Origin: Acidobacteriota bacterium
GTDB lineage: Bacteria > Acidobacteriota > Blastocatellia > Chloracidobacteriales > Chloracidobacteriaceae
Assembly: GCA_016208495.1 (NCBI GenBank)
Contig: JACQXX010000091.1
Location: 62,001-126,000, forward strand
Direction of reading: 5' to 3'
DNA: 64,000 nt
Shown here in pieces: positions 53,294-62,337 of the stretch; the stretch's first letter is position 1; every line of letters starts with the position of its first letter. The notes beneath the pieces are model-generated. The model saw only the letters and a list, made by a program, of their open reading frames with translations. It did not search any database and was not told where the DNA came from. The position numbers and the translations under genes were made by a program.

Positions 53294-53677
53294 GCTAAGT
53301 ACAAGTCCCCATAAATGGGGGATGGAATTTCGGTGATTCCGAATTGGCTTTCGCCCGGATGGGCGCCGGAGAATAGCCGGTGGTTTGCCGCTTTGGGCAC
53401 ACCACCGGAGCTTGGGTCCACGGTGGTCCGCGCCCGGATGGGCGCTGGAACAGGAGTCGTGAGCCAGAAGCCAAAACTTCCACGAAAAGCGGGATCGAAC
53501 CAACTTCCAGCGCCCATCCGGGCGCGAACCCTTGATGGCGGCTCTGTCCGGTGGCCGCATGTCCAAAGCGACACTTGCCACCGGCTATTGTCCGGCGCCC
53601 ATCCGGGCGAAAACCAATTTTCCGCCATTGAGTGGCCGAATTTCATTCCTCTTTTATGGGGACTTGTACTAAGTAAT
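53294..53677. repeat. 380-bp imperfect palindrome with four CGCCCGGATGGGCG hairpins
   Basis: Left arm from CTAAGTACAAGTCCCC (about 53294) and right arm ending GGGGACTTGTACTTAG-like (about 53677) pair over roughly 165 bp with several mismatches, around a loop of about 50 bp. The small stem-loop CGCCC-GGAT-GGGCG occurs twice in each arm (about 53350, 53430, 53515, 53598). Frames inside it translate as mirror images of each other. It could be a MITE-like element or a large structured RNA. No transposase is inside. Confidence 0.75.
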
Positions 53678-53880
53678 ACCACTTTGGGCTGAGGGTATCG
53701 GGCTAAGGGCTGATGGAAATACAATTCTTTCAATAATTTAGCCTTCCCATAACAAGAGAGGTTCATTCCAAAATGGTATAATTGGAAAGTTTGAATTTGT
53801 TGACTACTCACCACTGGCTACTGACTCATTTAAATTCAATTTTAAATCGGCATTCATCTTACTTCTCACTCAAAGAAAAA
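53678..53880. other. Intergenic sequence with GGGCTGA words
   Basis: GGGCTGA/GGGCTAA words lie at about 53689-53715 and CTACTCACC/CTACTGACTC words at about 53803-53827. No gene is seen. Confidence 0.55.
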
Positions 53881-53905
53881 GGCCCAGACAACTTGTGTCT
53901 GGGCC
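53881..53905 (-). terminator. Intrinsic terminator of the Asp-rich protein gene
   Basis: GGCCCAGACA and TGTCTGGGCC pair around ACTTG. On the minus strand TTTTTCTTTG follows. It is about 100 bp after the stop of the gene on that strand. Confidence 0.8.
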
Positions 53906-54004
53906 AGGGCAAAAGCCAATTGCTAAACCACACTGTCATTCAAAAACAGAAACAATTCTGTCTGGGGTTGCTTATATGAACGATGGTAAATTCTCTCCAA
54001 CTGG

Positions 54005-55006
54005 CTAGAAAAGCAGAATTAGTCGCCATCTTCGTCGCCATCTTCGTCGCCATCTTCGTCGCCATCTTCGTCGCCATCTATCTTCGTCGCCATCTTCGTC
54101 GCCATCTTCATCGCCATCTTCGTCGCCATCTTCGTCGCCATCTTCATCGCCATCTTCATCGCCATCTTCGTCTTCTTGAGAATCTGGATCGTCATCATCG
54201 TCAATGCCATCACTGTCATCGTCGTCATCCAGTTGATCTTCAATGTTGTCACCGTCATCGTCTGAGTCTTCATCATTAGACTGGTTGTCACCATCCATAT
54301 CATCGTCCTCTGAATTGGCGACATTGTCTCCATCGATGTCATCATCAATGTTGTTATTCATTCCATCGTCGTCCATATCGCTATCCTCGGCATTGGGTGT
54401 GCCATCACCATCAATGTCGGGGTCATCGGCATTCTTGATATTGTCACCATCAATATCATCATCCCAGGCATTTGGAATTCCATCGCCATCATTATCCGCC
54501 GTTGAGGGCAGAATGTGTGTCAGGCTGAGGGTGAGGGCTGTAAAAGTTGTCAAAACGGCTGATCGAATCACGTTTCCACCGACCTGGGACTGGTGCGCAA
54601 TTTGGTTGAGTGAGGTTCCAGTTACGATTTGCGAGACCACCTGGTCAAGGCTTTGCTGAGTTGCATGAGCGACAACGGCGGCCTTGGCGAGTTTGCCCAG
54701 AGGTATTGATGCTGCATACTTTTCAAGTTCATTGATTGAGAATCCACTGTGGGTTGCCAAAACGTGCAGCGTTACTTGACGAGCTTTGGCATTTGGGTGA
54801 TTTGAGGTGTGATCGGCCAGGCGCTCAAGTTTGTTCGCTGTCCGGCTCACTGATTTATTTGGAGATTTGGCAAAAGCTGAGTGATATGGGGTTTTAAAAA
54901 ACGCACAAGATAAAATCAATGCGCTCAAGAGAAAGAATCGGATGCCTTTGTTGACCCTACGGGAAACAGGAGATGGGGTGGTGTTTGATTGTGCAAGCTG
55001 AGTCAT
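54005..55006 (-). CDS. Secreted Asp-rich (thrombospondin-3-like) protein with frameshifted tail
   Basis: A 333-residue protein. It has a signal peptide (GIRFFLLSALILSCAFFKTP) and a helical domain (about 50-165). From residue 170 come repeats of the D-x-D-G-D-x2-N type (DNDGDGIPNAWDDDIDGDN), a calcium-binding pattern. The C-terminus is a 12-nt GATGGCGACGAA microsatellite encoding DGDE. A 4-nt insertion near 54077-54083 shifts the frame, so the acidic run changes to five W-R-R-R units and the protein ends ...RLILLF. Without it, TAA at 54019-54021 would end the acidic tail at once. The frameshift may be a slippage switch or a sequencing error. ATG 55006. Confidence 0.75.
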   Translation of the reverse strand: MTQLAQSNTTPSPVSRRVNKGIRFFLLSALILSCAFFKTPYHSAFAKSPNKSVSRTANKLERLADHTSNHPNAKARQVTLHVLATHSGFSINELEKYAASIPLGKLAKAAVVAHATQQSLDQVVSQIVTGTSLNQIAHQSQVGGNVIRSAVLTTFTALTLSLTHILPSTADNDGDGIPNAWDDDIDGDNIKNADDPDIDGDGTPNAEDSDMDDDGMNNNIDDDIDGDNVANSEDDDMDGDNQSNDEDSDDDGDNIEDQLDDDDDSDGIDDDDDPDSQEDEDGDEDGDEDGDEDGDEDGDEDGDEDGDEDRWRRRWRRRWRRRWRRRWRLILLF

Positions 55007-55475
55007 AGGTGTTGAAACTCCAAAAGTAATAAATAGTTTAAATCGGTGGGTTCAGTGGTGATCCTCACCTCAGGGGTGGGATATCAGACACCACTGCAGG
55101 TAGTTAGGGATAGTTCAGATTTGATTGGGAGTTCGTTAAGTAGGATGACAATACTGGAAGCCAGTTAAATACAACATAAATTCAAAGACAGGTCTAAAGT
55201 TTCTCTTCGGAAACTTAGAGGTTTCAACAGGAGTTTTCTTTTCGGCTTCAAATCACTACACTAGCGCCTCAAATAAAGGGATGTGGGATGAAACCAAAGG
55301 ATGAGGGATGAGGGATGAAGCAAGGGATGAGGGATGAAGGATGAAGGATGAAATAAAACCAATTCTTCAACCTGTTTTCTTCAGCCCCAAGCCCGAAGTT
55401 TTCAGCCCGCAGTCTTCAGCCCCAGGCCCGAAGTTTTTAGCCCGCAGTTTTTTCTTTCCAAATTGAGGTTCACCC
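55007..55475. repeat. GGGATGA and GCCCGAAG/TTCAGCCC repeat region upstream of pncB
   Basis: 55007-55279 is AT-rich with no gene. GGGATGA/AGGATGA words run from about 55280 to 55352, then TTCAGCCC/CAGCCCG words (about 55383-55450). The last word ends 20 bp before the pncB start. Confidence 0.75.
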
Positions 55476-56936
55476 ATGTTGATCTATAACCAGTCCCTGG
55501 CCTTGCTGACCGACCTGTATCAACTCACGATGGCCTATGGCTATTGGAAATCCGGGATCGGTCAGAAAGAAGCCACCTTTCATCTGTTTTTCCGCAAAAA
55601 CCCATTTAATGGCGGCTACTGTGTGGCTGCCGGCCTGGCACACGTGATTACCCTCCTCCAGCATTTCAAATTTGATGCTTCAGACGTGGAATACCTGGCG
55701 TCGTTGATTGGACGAGACGGAAATCCGTTGTTTGAAGACAAGTTTCTGCAGTATTTGCAGGAAATGTCCTTTTCATGTGACCTGGATGCCGTGCCTGAAG
55801 GCACGATTGTGTTTCCTTCTGAACCACTCATCCGGATTCAAGGCGATATCATCCAGACCCAGATTCTGGAAACGGCGTTGTTAAATATCGTCAATTTCCA
55901 ATCGTTGATTGCCACCAAGGCCGCGCGGGTATGCATGGCCGCTGAAGGTGAACCGGTGCTCGAATTTGGCGTTCGGCGGGCTCAGGGAATTGACGGTGGA
56001 CTGGCCGCCAGTCGGGCTGCGTACATCGGCGGGTGCGCGGCGACTTCAAATGTGCTGGCTGGGAAAGTGTATGGAATTCCGGTCAAGGGCACCCATGCCC
56101 ATAGCTGGGTGATGTGCTTTGATGATGAACTGGAAGCCTTTCAAACCTATGCCAAAGCCATGCCCAATAATTGCGTGTTTCTGGTTGATACCTATGACAC
56201 GCTCGAAGGTGTCAAAAAAGCCATCGAAGTTGGGAAATGGTTGCGCGGCGAAGGCCATGAAATGATTGGCATCCGATTGGATTCCGGTGACTTAGCGTAT
56301 TTGAGCATCGAAGCCCGAAAGCTCCTGGATGAAGCCGGGTTCCCCCACGCCACGATTGTGGCCAGCAATGACCTCGACGAAACCATCATCAACAGTCTCA
56401 AGCAGCAAGGCGCCCAAATTGGAATGTGGGGCGTCGGGACAAAGCTCATTACCGCTTATGATCAGCCCGCCCTGGGCGGAGTCTATAAGCTGTCGTGTAT
56501 TCGGGACCGCGACGGCGAATGGCATCACCGGGTCAAACTTTCCGAGCAGGCCATTAAGATTTCAAACCCTGGAATCCAACAGGTTCGACGCTACTTTCAC
56601 AACGGTGAAAGTGTGGCTGATGTCATTTATGACGTAAGTACTGATTTATCAGGCGGATGTGTGATGGTTGATCCAATGGATATGACCCGCCAGAAACGAC
56701 TGACGGCTGGAACCCCATTTGAAGACCTCCTGGTTCCCGTTTTCCGGAAGGGAAGCTGTGTGTATGAAAACCCGCCGATTGCTGAAATCCGCACCCAAAC
56801 ACACCAGAACCTGGAGAAGTTCCATTCGGGCGTCAAGCGGTTTGTCAATCCACACCAGTACCCGGTCGGACTTGAAAAATCACTCCACGCCCTCAAGACC
56901 GATCTGGTGTTGAAGGCTCGCGGAGTCAAGAGCTAG
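55476..56936 (+). CDS. pncB: Nicotinate phosphoribosyltransferase
   Basis: Makes nicotinate mononucleotide from nicotinate and PRPP with ATP. The N-terminus SLALLTDLYQLTMAYGYWKS is the family opening. FHLFFRKNPFNGGYCVAAGL, FGVRRAQGIDGGLAASRAAY and KGTHAHSWVMCF are active-site blocks, and RLDSGDLAYLS binds phosphoribose. The length of 486 residues fits the long (PncB2-like) type. ATG 55476. It is followed by PRPP synthetase and NAD synthetase: a compact NAD-salvage cluster in which each intergenic gap is now a repeat array. Confidence 0.94.
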   Translation: MLIYNQSLALLTDLYQLTMAYGYWKSGIGQKEATFHLFFRKNPFNGGYCVAAGLAHVITLLQHFKFDASDVEYLASLIGRDGNPLFEDKFLQYLQEMSFSCDLDAVPEGTIVFPSEPLIRIQGDIIQTQILETALLNIVNFQSLIATKAARVCMAAEGEPVLEFGVRRAQGIDGGLAASRAAYIGGCAATSNVLAGKVYGIPVKGTHAHSWVMCFDDELEAFQTYAKAMPNNCVFLVDTYDTLEGVKKAIEVGKWLRGEGHEMIGIRLDSGDLAYLSIEARKLLDEAGFPHATIVASNDLDETIINSLKQQGAQIGMWGVGTKLITAYDQPALGGVYKLSCIRDRDGEWHHRVKLSEQAIKISNPGIQQVRRYFHNGESVADVIYDVSTDLSGGCVMVDPMDMTRQKRLTAGTPFEDLLVPVFRKGSCVYENPPIAEIRTQTHQNLEKFHSGVKRFVNPHQYPVGLEKSLHALKTDLVLKARGVKS

Positions 56937-57042
56937 AGAATTGAGAATGAAGAATTGAGAATGAAGAAAACATCGGGTTCAGGGTTTTCAAAACCAAAAA
57001 CCAGCTTCATTCTTCATTCTTCATTCTTCCATTCTTCATTCA
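56937..57042. repeat. TTCATTC/GAATGAA inverted element with GGGTTCA words
   Basis: GAATTGA/GAATGAA words follow the pncB stop (56938-56968). A short GGGTTCAGGG piece (about 56976-56990) comes next, then TTCATTC copies (about 57007-57042) in inverse orientation. The prs start lies 12 bp on. Confidence 0.82.
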
Positions 57043-57053
57043 ATGGAAAGCTT

Positions 57054-57980
57054 ATGTCGTCACCATATTTGATTTTCAGCACCCAATCCTATACCTACCT
57101 GCGGGAAGCCATTTGCGCGCTTGGGCATTTTGAACCGGGGCTGATTGACCGCACAGTGTTTCCTGACGGTGAGCGATACCAGCGCATTTTGACACCCGTG
57201 AAAGGGCGAAATGTCATTTTTATTGGGGGAACCATCAGTGATTCCGACACGCTCGAACTCTATGATGCTGCCTGTGCTGCCGCCAAACACGAAGCCGAAA
57301 CCTTGACCCTGATCATTCCTTATTTTGGATATTCGACGATGGAGCGTGCCGTGAAGTCTGGCGAGGTCGTCACCGCCAAAACCCGCGCGCGGCTCATCTC
57401 AGTGATTCCGGAAGCCCGCGATGGGAATCGGGTGGTTTTGCTTGACCTCCATGTTTCAGGGATTACTCATTACTTTGAAGGCAATATCCGCCCGGTACAT
57501 TTGTACGGCAAACAGGTTGTGCTCCAGGCGATTCGAGAACTGGTGGATGGTGAATTTGTCCTGGCCTGCACTGATGCTGGCCGGGCGAAGTGGGTCGAAT
57601 CGCTGGCCAATGAAATCGGCGTCAAACCCTCATTTGTCTTCAAGCGGCGCATTGATGGTGAAACCACATCAGTTTCCGCCGTGAGTGCTCAGGTTGAAAA
57701 TCAACAGGTGGTGATTTATGACGATATGATTCGGACGGGAAGTTCGTTGTTGAATGCTGCCCGCGCCTACCGGGATGCTGGTGCAAAATCCATTTCGGTT
57801 GTGACGACTCACGGCGTGTTGCCAGGGAGTTCTTTAGAAAAACTCCGGGCCAGTGGACTTATCAAGCGAGTTATGTGTACTGATTCGCACCCCAGGGCAC
57901 TGGAACTGCAAGGTGATTTTCTCGGCGTCAAATCCATTGCCGGATTGCTCGCCGATTTTTTGACAGAAAGTTCAATTTAG
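57054..57980 (+). CDS. prs: Ribose-phosphate pyrophosphokinase (PRPP synthetase)
   Basis: Makes PRPP from ribose-5-phosphate and ATP, the cosubstrate of the preceding PncB. 308 residues from ATG 57054 with GGAAAG upstream; the longer frame from 56955 translates repeats. Marks are [47 protein letters not shown] and the PRPP loop [20 protein letters not shown]. It diverges from housekeeping Prs (e.g. GYSTMER for GYARQDR), so it may be a dedicated salvage copy. Confidence 0.88.
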   Translation: MSSPYLIFSTQSYTYLREAICALGHFEPGLIDRTVFPDGERYQRILTPVKGRNVIFIGGTISDSDTLELYDAACAAAKHEAETLTLIIPYFGYSTMERAVKSGEVVTAKTRARLISVIPEARDGNRVVLLDLHVSGITHYFEGNIRPVHLYGKQVVLQAIRELVDGEFVLACTDAGRAKWVESLANEIGVKPSFVFKRRIDGETTSVSAVSAQVENQQVVIYDDMIRTGSSLLNAARAYRDAGAKSISVVTTHGVLPGSSLEKLRASGLIKRVMCTDSHPRALELQGDFLGVKSIAGLLADFLTESSI

Positions 57981-58158
57981 GGTTCAGGGTTCAGGGAAAG
58001 GAAAGTCAAAAGGACGAAAAGGACATAAAGGACGAAAAGGACATAAATTCGAAGACCCTGAACCCTGAACCCTGAACCCTGAACCCTGAACCCTGAACCC
58101 TGAACCCTGAACCCTGAACCCTGAACCCTGAACCCTGAACCCTGAACCCTGAACCCTG
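57979..58158. repeat. Inverted GGGTTCA element overlapping the nadE 5' end
   Basis: Two and a half GGGTTCA copies (57979-57996) face about 15 AACCCTG copies (58055-58158). The spacer holds AAAAGGACATAAAGGACG-type words. The right arm abuts, and reads into, the codons of the next gene. Confidence 0.9.
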
Positions 58159-58213
58159 TCAAACACCACTTGCCTGGCGGTCCAATACCGAACACATTCT
58201 GAAAGCTATTGAA

Positions 58214-60121
58214 TTGGGACGACAGCAGGGAGTTTCGGTTCTGTGTTTACCTGAACTGTGCATCACCGGCTATGGGTGCGAAGATGCCTTTCATTCGCCG
58301 GCGGTGGTTGAAATGGCGCAACGAATCCTGGTTGATGACATTTTACCTGCCACTGACGGGATGCTGGTTTCAATCGGGTTGCCGGTTGTGCTGCAAAACG
58401 GCATTTTTAACACCCACTGTCTGGTTGTAAACCGGCACATTCTGGGATTTGTCGCCAAACAGCATCTGGCCGGAGATGGGATCCACTACGAACCACGCTG
58501 GTTCAAACCCTGGCCGGCAGACGTGGCCTGCGAAATTCAGTTTATTGATGGTAAACAGTATCCAATTGGGGACATTTTCTTTGACGTCTCGGGAGTCAAA
58601 ATTGGGTACGAGATCTGTGAAGATGCCTGGGTCGCACGCCGTCCGGGCGGGGATTTAGCGCTCAAAGGAATTGATATCATTCTCAATCCAAGCGCCAGCC
58701 ACTTTGCGTTTGCCAAACACGCCATCCGCGAACGGTTTGTGGTTGAAGGCTCACGGGCGTTTGGGGTGACCTATGTTCATACCAACTTGCTCGGGTGTGA
58801 GTCGGGCCGGGCGCTCTTTGATGGCGGAGTCCTGATTGCTTCAGAAGGAAAAGTCATTACCCGAGGGAAGCGGCTGTCATTTGAAGATGTCTGTGTGACG
58901 GCCACCACCGTTGATGTGGCCAATACCCGGATGTCACAGTCCCGCATCGCCAGTTTTCAACCGGATCTTAAAAATGCCATGGTGGGATGTATTTCCGGCA
59001 CCTTTGATTTTCCAGAAGTTTCGCTGGATTTACTCGGCCACGCTGAAACAGTTGAACCCTGGGAAACATCGCCTGACCTGAAAAAAGAAGAGTTTACCCG
59101 GGCTCTGACCCTTGGGTTGTTTGACTACATGCGGAAAAGCCGCTCCAACGGGTTTGTGATTTCACTCAGCGGTGGGGCTGATTCGTGTGCTTCGGCCTGT
59201 CTGGTTCGACTGATGATCGAGCGTGGCCTGGCGGAACTCGGTGGTGCCCGGTTTTTAGAAAAAATTTCATATTTGGCTGCGCTCACGCCTGAGATGACGG
59301 TTGAGCAACTCTCGCAGACACTGCTGACCTGTGTGTATCAGGCGACTGAAAACAGCGGTGAGACGACCCGTACCGCCGCCCGCAAAGTGGCTGAAGCCGT
59401 TGGGGCTGAGTATTTTGAATTCAACATCAATCCCCTGGTCGAGCACTATGTCGGGATGGTTTCGGAAAGTCTGGGACGGTCCCTCACCTGGGCCACGGAT
59501 GATCTGGCCTTGCAAAATGTTCAGGCTCGGGTTCGAGCGCCGGGAGTCTGGCTGCTCGCCAATGTCAAACGAGCGCTCCTGCTCACCACCAGCAACCGCA
59601 GTGAAGCCGCTGTCGGCTATGCCACCATGGATGGCGATACCTGTGGCGGACTTTCTCCGATTGGGGGTATTGACAAAGCTTTTTTGCGTGAGTGGTTGCG
59701 ATGGATGGAAACAACTGGTCCGAATGGATTTGCGGCTGTCCCGGCGCTTTCCTACGTCAACAACCAGCAACCCACCGCCGAACTCAAACCCCAGGAGTTT
59801 GGTCAAACTGACGAAGCTGACCTGATGCCCTACCCGGTGCTGGATGCCATCGAAAAGGCCGCTATTCGAGACAAACGCGACCCAAAAGATGTCTATCGGC
59901 TGATCAAACATACCTTTGGCAGTGTCTATCCAGCCACGTCACTCAAAAGCTGGGTGATGAAGTTTTTCCAACTGTGGAGCATCAATCAATGGAAACGCGA
60001 GCGATATGCCCCGTCATTTCACCTGGATGACGAAAATCTGGATCCAAAAACCTGGTGCCGGTTCCCAATTCTCTCCGGAAATTTCGAGCGTGAGCTTGAA
60101 CAGTTAAAATCAGTTGAATAA
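58214..60121 (+). CDS. nadE: Glutamine-dependent NAD+ synthetase, 5' end disrupted
   Basis: Turns nicotinate adenine dinucleotide into NAD with glutamine or ammonia. The N-terminal nitrilase domain shows the catalytic Glu (LPELCITGYG), Lys (AKQHLAGDG) and Cys (YEICEDAW). The synthetase domain has ISLSGGADSCASACL, TSNRSEAAVGYATMDGD and a normal C-terminus. The first normal start in frame is TTG 58214, already about 33 residues into the family. Codons upstream still encode it (CQTPLAWRSNTEHILKAIEL, 58157-58216), but before that the frame enters the AACCCTG array and meets TGA at 58136. The first beta strand and the start codon are thus missing. It could use CTG 58142, be silent, or reflect a misassembled repeat. 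Confidence 0.85.
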   Translation: MGRQQGVSVLCLPELCITGYGCEDAFHSPAVVEMAQRILVDDILPATDGMLVSIGLPVVLQNGIFNTHCLVVNRHILGFVAKQHLAGDGIHYEPRWFKPWPADVACEIQFIDGKQYPIGDIFFDVSGVKIGYEICEDAWVARRPGGDLALKGIDIILNPSASHFAFAKHAIRERFVVEGSRAFGVTYVHTNLLGCESGRALFDGGVLIASEGKVITRGKRLSFEDVCVTATTVDVANTRMSQSRIASFQPDLKNAMVGCISGTFDFPEVSLDLLGHAETVEPWETSPDLKKEEFTRALTLGLFDYMRKSRSNGFVISLSGGADSCASACLVRLMIERGLAELGGARFLEKISYLAALTPEMTVEQLSQTLLTCVYQATENSGETTRTAARKVAEAVGAEYFEFNINPLVEHYVGMVSESLGRSLTWATDDLALQNVQARVRAPGVWLLANVKRALLLTTSNRSEAAVGYATMDGDTCGGLSPIGGIDKAFLREWLRWMETTGPNGFAAVPALSYVNNQQPTAELKPQEFGQTDEADLMPYPVLDAIEKAAIRDKRDPKDVYRLIKHTFGSVYPATSLKSWVMKFFQLWSINQWKRERYAPSFHLDDENLDPKTWCRFPILSGNFERELEQLKSVE

Positions 60122-60201
60122 GGTGTATCTGAATGTTGAAATCTTAGGTTCCAACTGATTTTGAGGTTTTACTTTCAACTTTATCGGGAGAACTGCATCA
60201 C

Positions 60202-60837
60202 GTGGCCCAACCATCAATCAATCCCAATGACTGGGTGATGACCCAGGAAGCCTTTGACACCTTGCTTCGGTGGCTCCATGCTGACCGCGAGCAGGCAGGT
60301 CAGGTGTATGAAAAGGCCAGGGTGCGATTGATGAAATATTTTGAAGCCCAGGGATGTCCTTATTTTGCGGAATACGCCGACGACACTTTTCATCGAGCTG
60401 CCCGCAAACTGGCCGAGGGGTCTGAAATTCAAGCGAGCGAGCCCATTGTGTATCTCTATGGGATTGCCCGTAATATTTTGCGCGAACACTGGCGCCATCA
60501 GGAGAAAGCGCCCTCCGCCATAGATTCGCTCCCGGTATCTTCCCATCCAATCTCGACACCGGATGAAGTTGAGCGTCAAATGAATGATCGAATTCAGCAT
60601 GAGCACGCCCTGGATTGCCTTGAAGAATGCCTGGAAGGACTCACTGCCGAAAGTCGCGACTTGTTTGTCACCTATCATCAGGGAAAAGAGCGTGAGCGAA
60701 TCGAGAACCGGACCCGGCTTGCCTCGCAGCTTGGGATTCCGCTCAATGCGTTGCGCATTCGGGCGCACCGCCTCCGCGAAAAACTGGAAAAGTGCGTCGA
60801 AGACTGCCTTGACCGGAAAAATAAAAAGGCAAAATAA
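60202..60837 (+). CDS. Sigma-70-family (ECF-like) RNA polymerase sigma factor
   Basis: A 211-residue protein. A region 2-like stretch (EYADDTFHRAARKLAEG...IVYLYGIARNILREHWRHQE) is followed by region 4 (LEECLEGLTAESRDLFVTYH, then NRTRLASQLGIPLNALRIRA and HRLREKLEKCVED). The start is GTG 60202. No anti-sigma gene is adjacent. Sigma factors of this stand-alone type are many in Acidobacteria. A 7-4-7 palindrome follows. Confidence 0.82.
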   Translation: MAQPSINPNDWVMTQEAFDTLLRWLHADREQAGQVYEKARVRLMKYFEAQGCPYFAEYADDTFHRAARKLAEGSEIQASEPIVYLYGIARNILREHWRHQEKAPSAIDSLPVSSHPISTPDEVERQMNDRIQHEHALDCLEECLEGLTAESRDLFVTYHQGKERERIENRTRLASQLGIPLNALRIRAHRLREKLEKCVEDCLDRKNKKAK

Positions 60838-61262
60838 CGGTATACCATGTCACTATGGTGACATAACAAAACGATGTTCTGCTCAGGTGAATTGATCGAA
60901 CGTGTTTGGTCTTCGGCCTGAGAGAAAAAATTGAAAAACCGAGCCGTTGCAATATCCGATTGCGCCAAAAGAAACACTCTCTGAAATATCTCATCTACCA
61001 AAAGCACGGCGCGCTGGTTAACCCATTTATATAGCGAGACTTGATAGTTTTTCAAAAGAATTTCTTTGACAGCTTCGAAAAGCTGGTTATTCTTTCTCCT
61101 GGTCGCCTCATTTTACTTATTGGTCATGCCGACTGGTTTTCCGCAGAAACCAGCACTTCGGTTACAGCTCGGTCTGTTTTTCCACAGGATTGAGCTTTGA
61201 GTTTACTTTCGCATTTTTCATTCGAGATACCTGAATAATATTGAATCCGGAGCCAGTTCATC
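60838..61262. promoter_or_regulatory. Intergenic region with ATGTCAC-TATG-GTGACAT palindrome
   Basis: About 425 bp without a gene. At 60847-60864, ATGTCAC and GTGACAT are perfect inverted arms around TATG, directly after the sigma gene. It may be an operator or a small hairpin; no T-tract follows. No promoter for cheB is assigned. Confidence 0.5.
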
Positions 61263-62333
61263 ATGATCAGGGTTTTGATTGTCGAAGACTCACCCATCAT
61301 TGTGGAATTTCTGCAATCCATCCTCACTTCCGACCCTGGAATTGAAGTTGTTGGAGCTGTTCGCACTGGTGAAGCCGCACTCGAAGCCGTCAAACGCTAT
61401 CGCCCGGATGTGATCACAATGGATATCCATATGCCGGGCATGAACGGATTTGAGGCCACCCGGCAGATTATGGAGACAGTGCCGACACCAATCATCATTG
61501 TGAGCGGGAACGTCACTCCGGAGGAAAGCGCGGTGACGTTTCAGGCGTTGGAAGCTGGTGCCTTGATGGTTCTCCCGCGTCCATCCGGCATTGGTCATTC
61601 GGACCACGAACTCACGGCTCAAAAACTGGTCCAAAGCGTGAAATTGATGTCCGAAGTCAAAGTGGTTCGCCGATGGCCCCGGTCTGGACGGAAAAAAGTA
61701 ACTGAGATTCGCTCCATTGAACTGGAGCGAAAGCCAGAGGAGCCAATCCGATTGGTGGCCATTGGTGCCTCCACCGGAGGACCACAAGCATTACAAATCA
61801 TTTTACAGGGACTGCCGTCAAATTTTTCGGCCCCAGTGGTCATCGTTCAACATATGGCCACTGGCTTTATTCAAAGTTTTGCGGAATGGCTGGGTCAATC
61901 CTGCGCCTTGCCGGTTCAAATTGCGGTCCACGAAAAATTGCTCCAACCTGGCCGGGTCTATATTGCTCCAGATGGGTATCAAGTCGAGATGGAGCCTGGT
62001 GACCGACTCGGACTCAGGGCCTGTAGTGCCGAAACACATCATTGTCCTTCGGTTTCGGTTTTTTTTCGGTCGGTGGCCAAAGTGAACGGACGGCAGGTCG
62101 TCGGAATATTGCTCTCGGGGATGGGAGCTGATGGCGCGGCTGAACTCAAATTACTGCGCGAAAGAGGGGCCATTACTATTGTTCAGGATGAAAAAAGCTC
62201 GGTTGTCTTTGGAATGCCGGGAAAGGCGGTAAGCCTTGGGGCTGCTCAATATGTGCTCAATCCCGGCCAGATTGCTCAATATTTAAAAGAACTCAATTCA
62301 GGCAACCCCAATCCCTGTTTCTCGGAAGGATAG
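61263..62333 (+). CDS. cheB: Protein-glutamate methylesterase/deamidase CheB
   Basis: A 356-residue CheB. The receiver domain has D54 (ITMDIHMPGMNG), the linker covers about 125-165, and the methylesterase domain has the catalytic triad S170 (GASTGGPQ), H197 (IVQHMATG) and D290 (GMGADGA). It removes methyl groups from chemoreceptors. Its stop is followed within five bases by a REC-GAF gene, so it likely works in a non-flagellar chemosensory-like cluster. CheR and CheA are not in the window and may lie beyond 64 kb. ATG 61263. Confidence 0.94.
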   Translation: MIRVLIVEDSPIIVEFLQSILTSDPGIEVVGAVRTGEAALEAVKRYRPDVITMDIHMPGMNGFEATRQIMETVPTPIIIVSGNVTPEESAVTFQALEAGALMVLPRPSGIGHSDHELTAQKLVQSVKLMSEVKVVRRWPRSGRKKVTEIRSIELERKPEEPIRLVAIGASTGGPQALQIILQGLPSNFSAPVVIVQHMATGFIQSFAEWLGQSCALPVQIAVHEKLLQPGRVYIAPDGYQVEMEPGDRLGLRACSAETHHCPSVSVFFRSVAKVNGRQVVGILLSGMGADGAAELKLLRERGAITIVQDEKSSVVFGMPGKAVSLGAAQYVLNPGQIAQYLKELNSGNPNPCFSEG

Positions 62334-62337
62334 TTCT

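Noticed and set aside
53983-54279. Plus-strand His/Arg-rich open frame
   Set aside because: Antisense reading of the DGDE microsatellite of the Asp-rich gene; no start signal or family.
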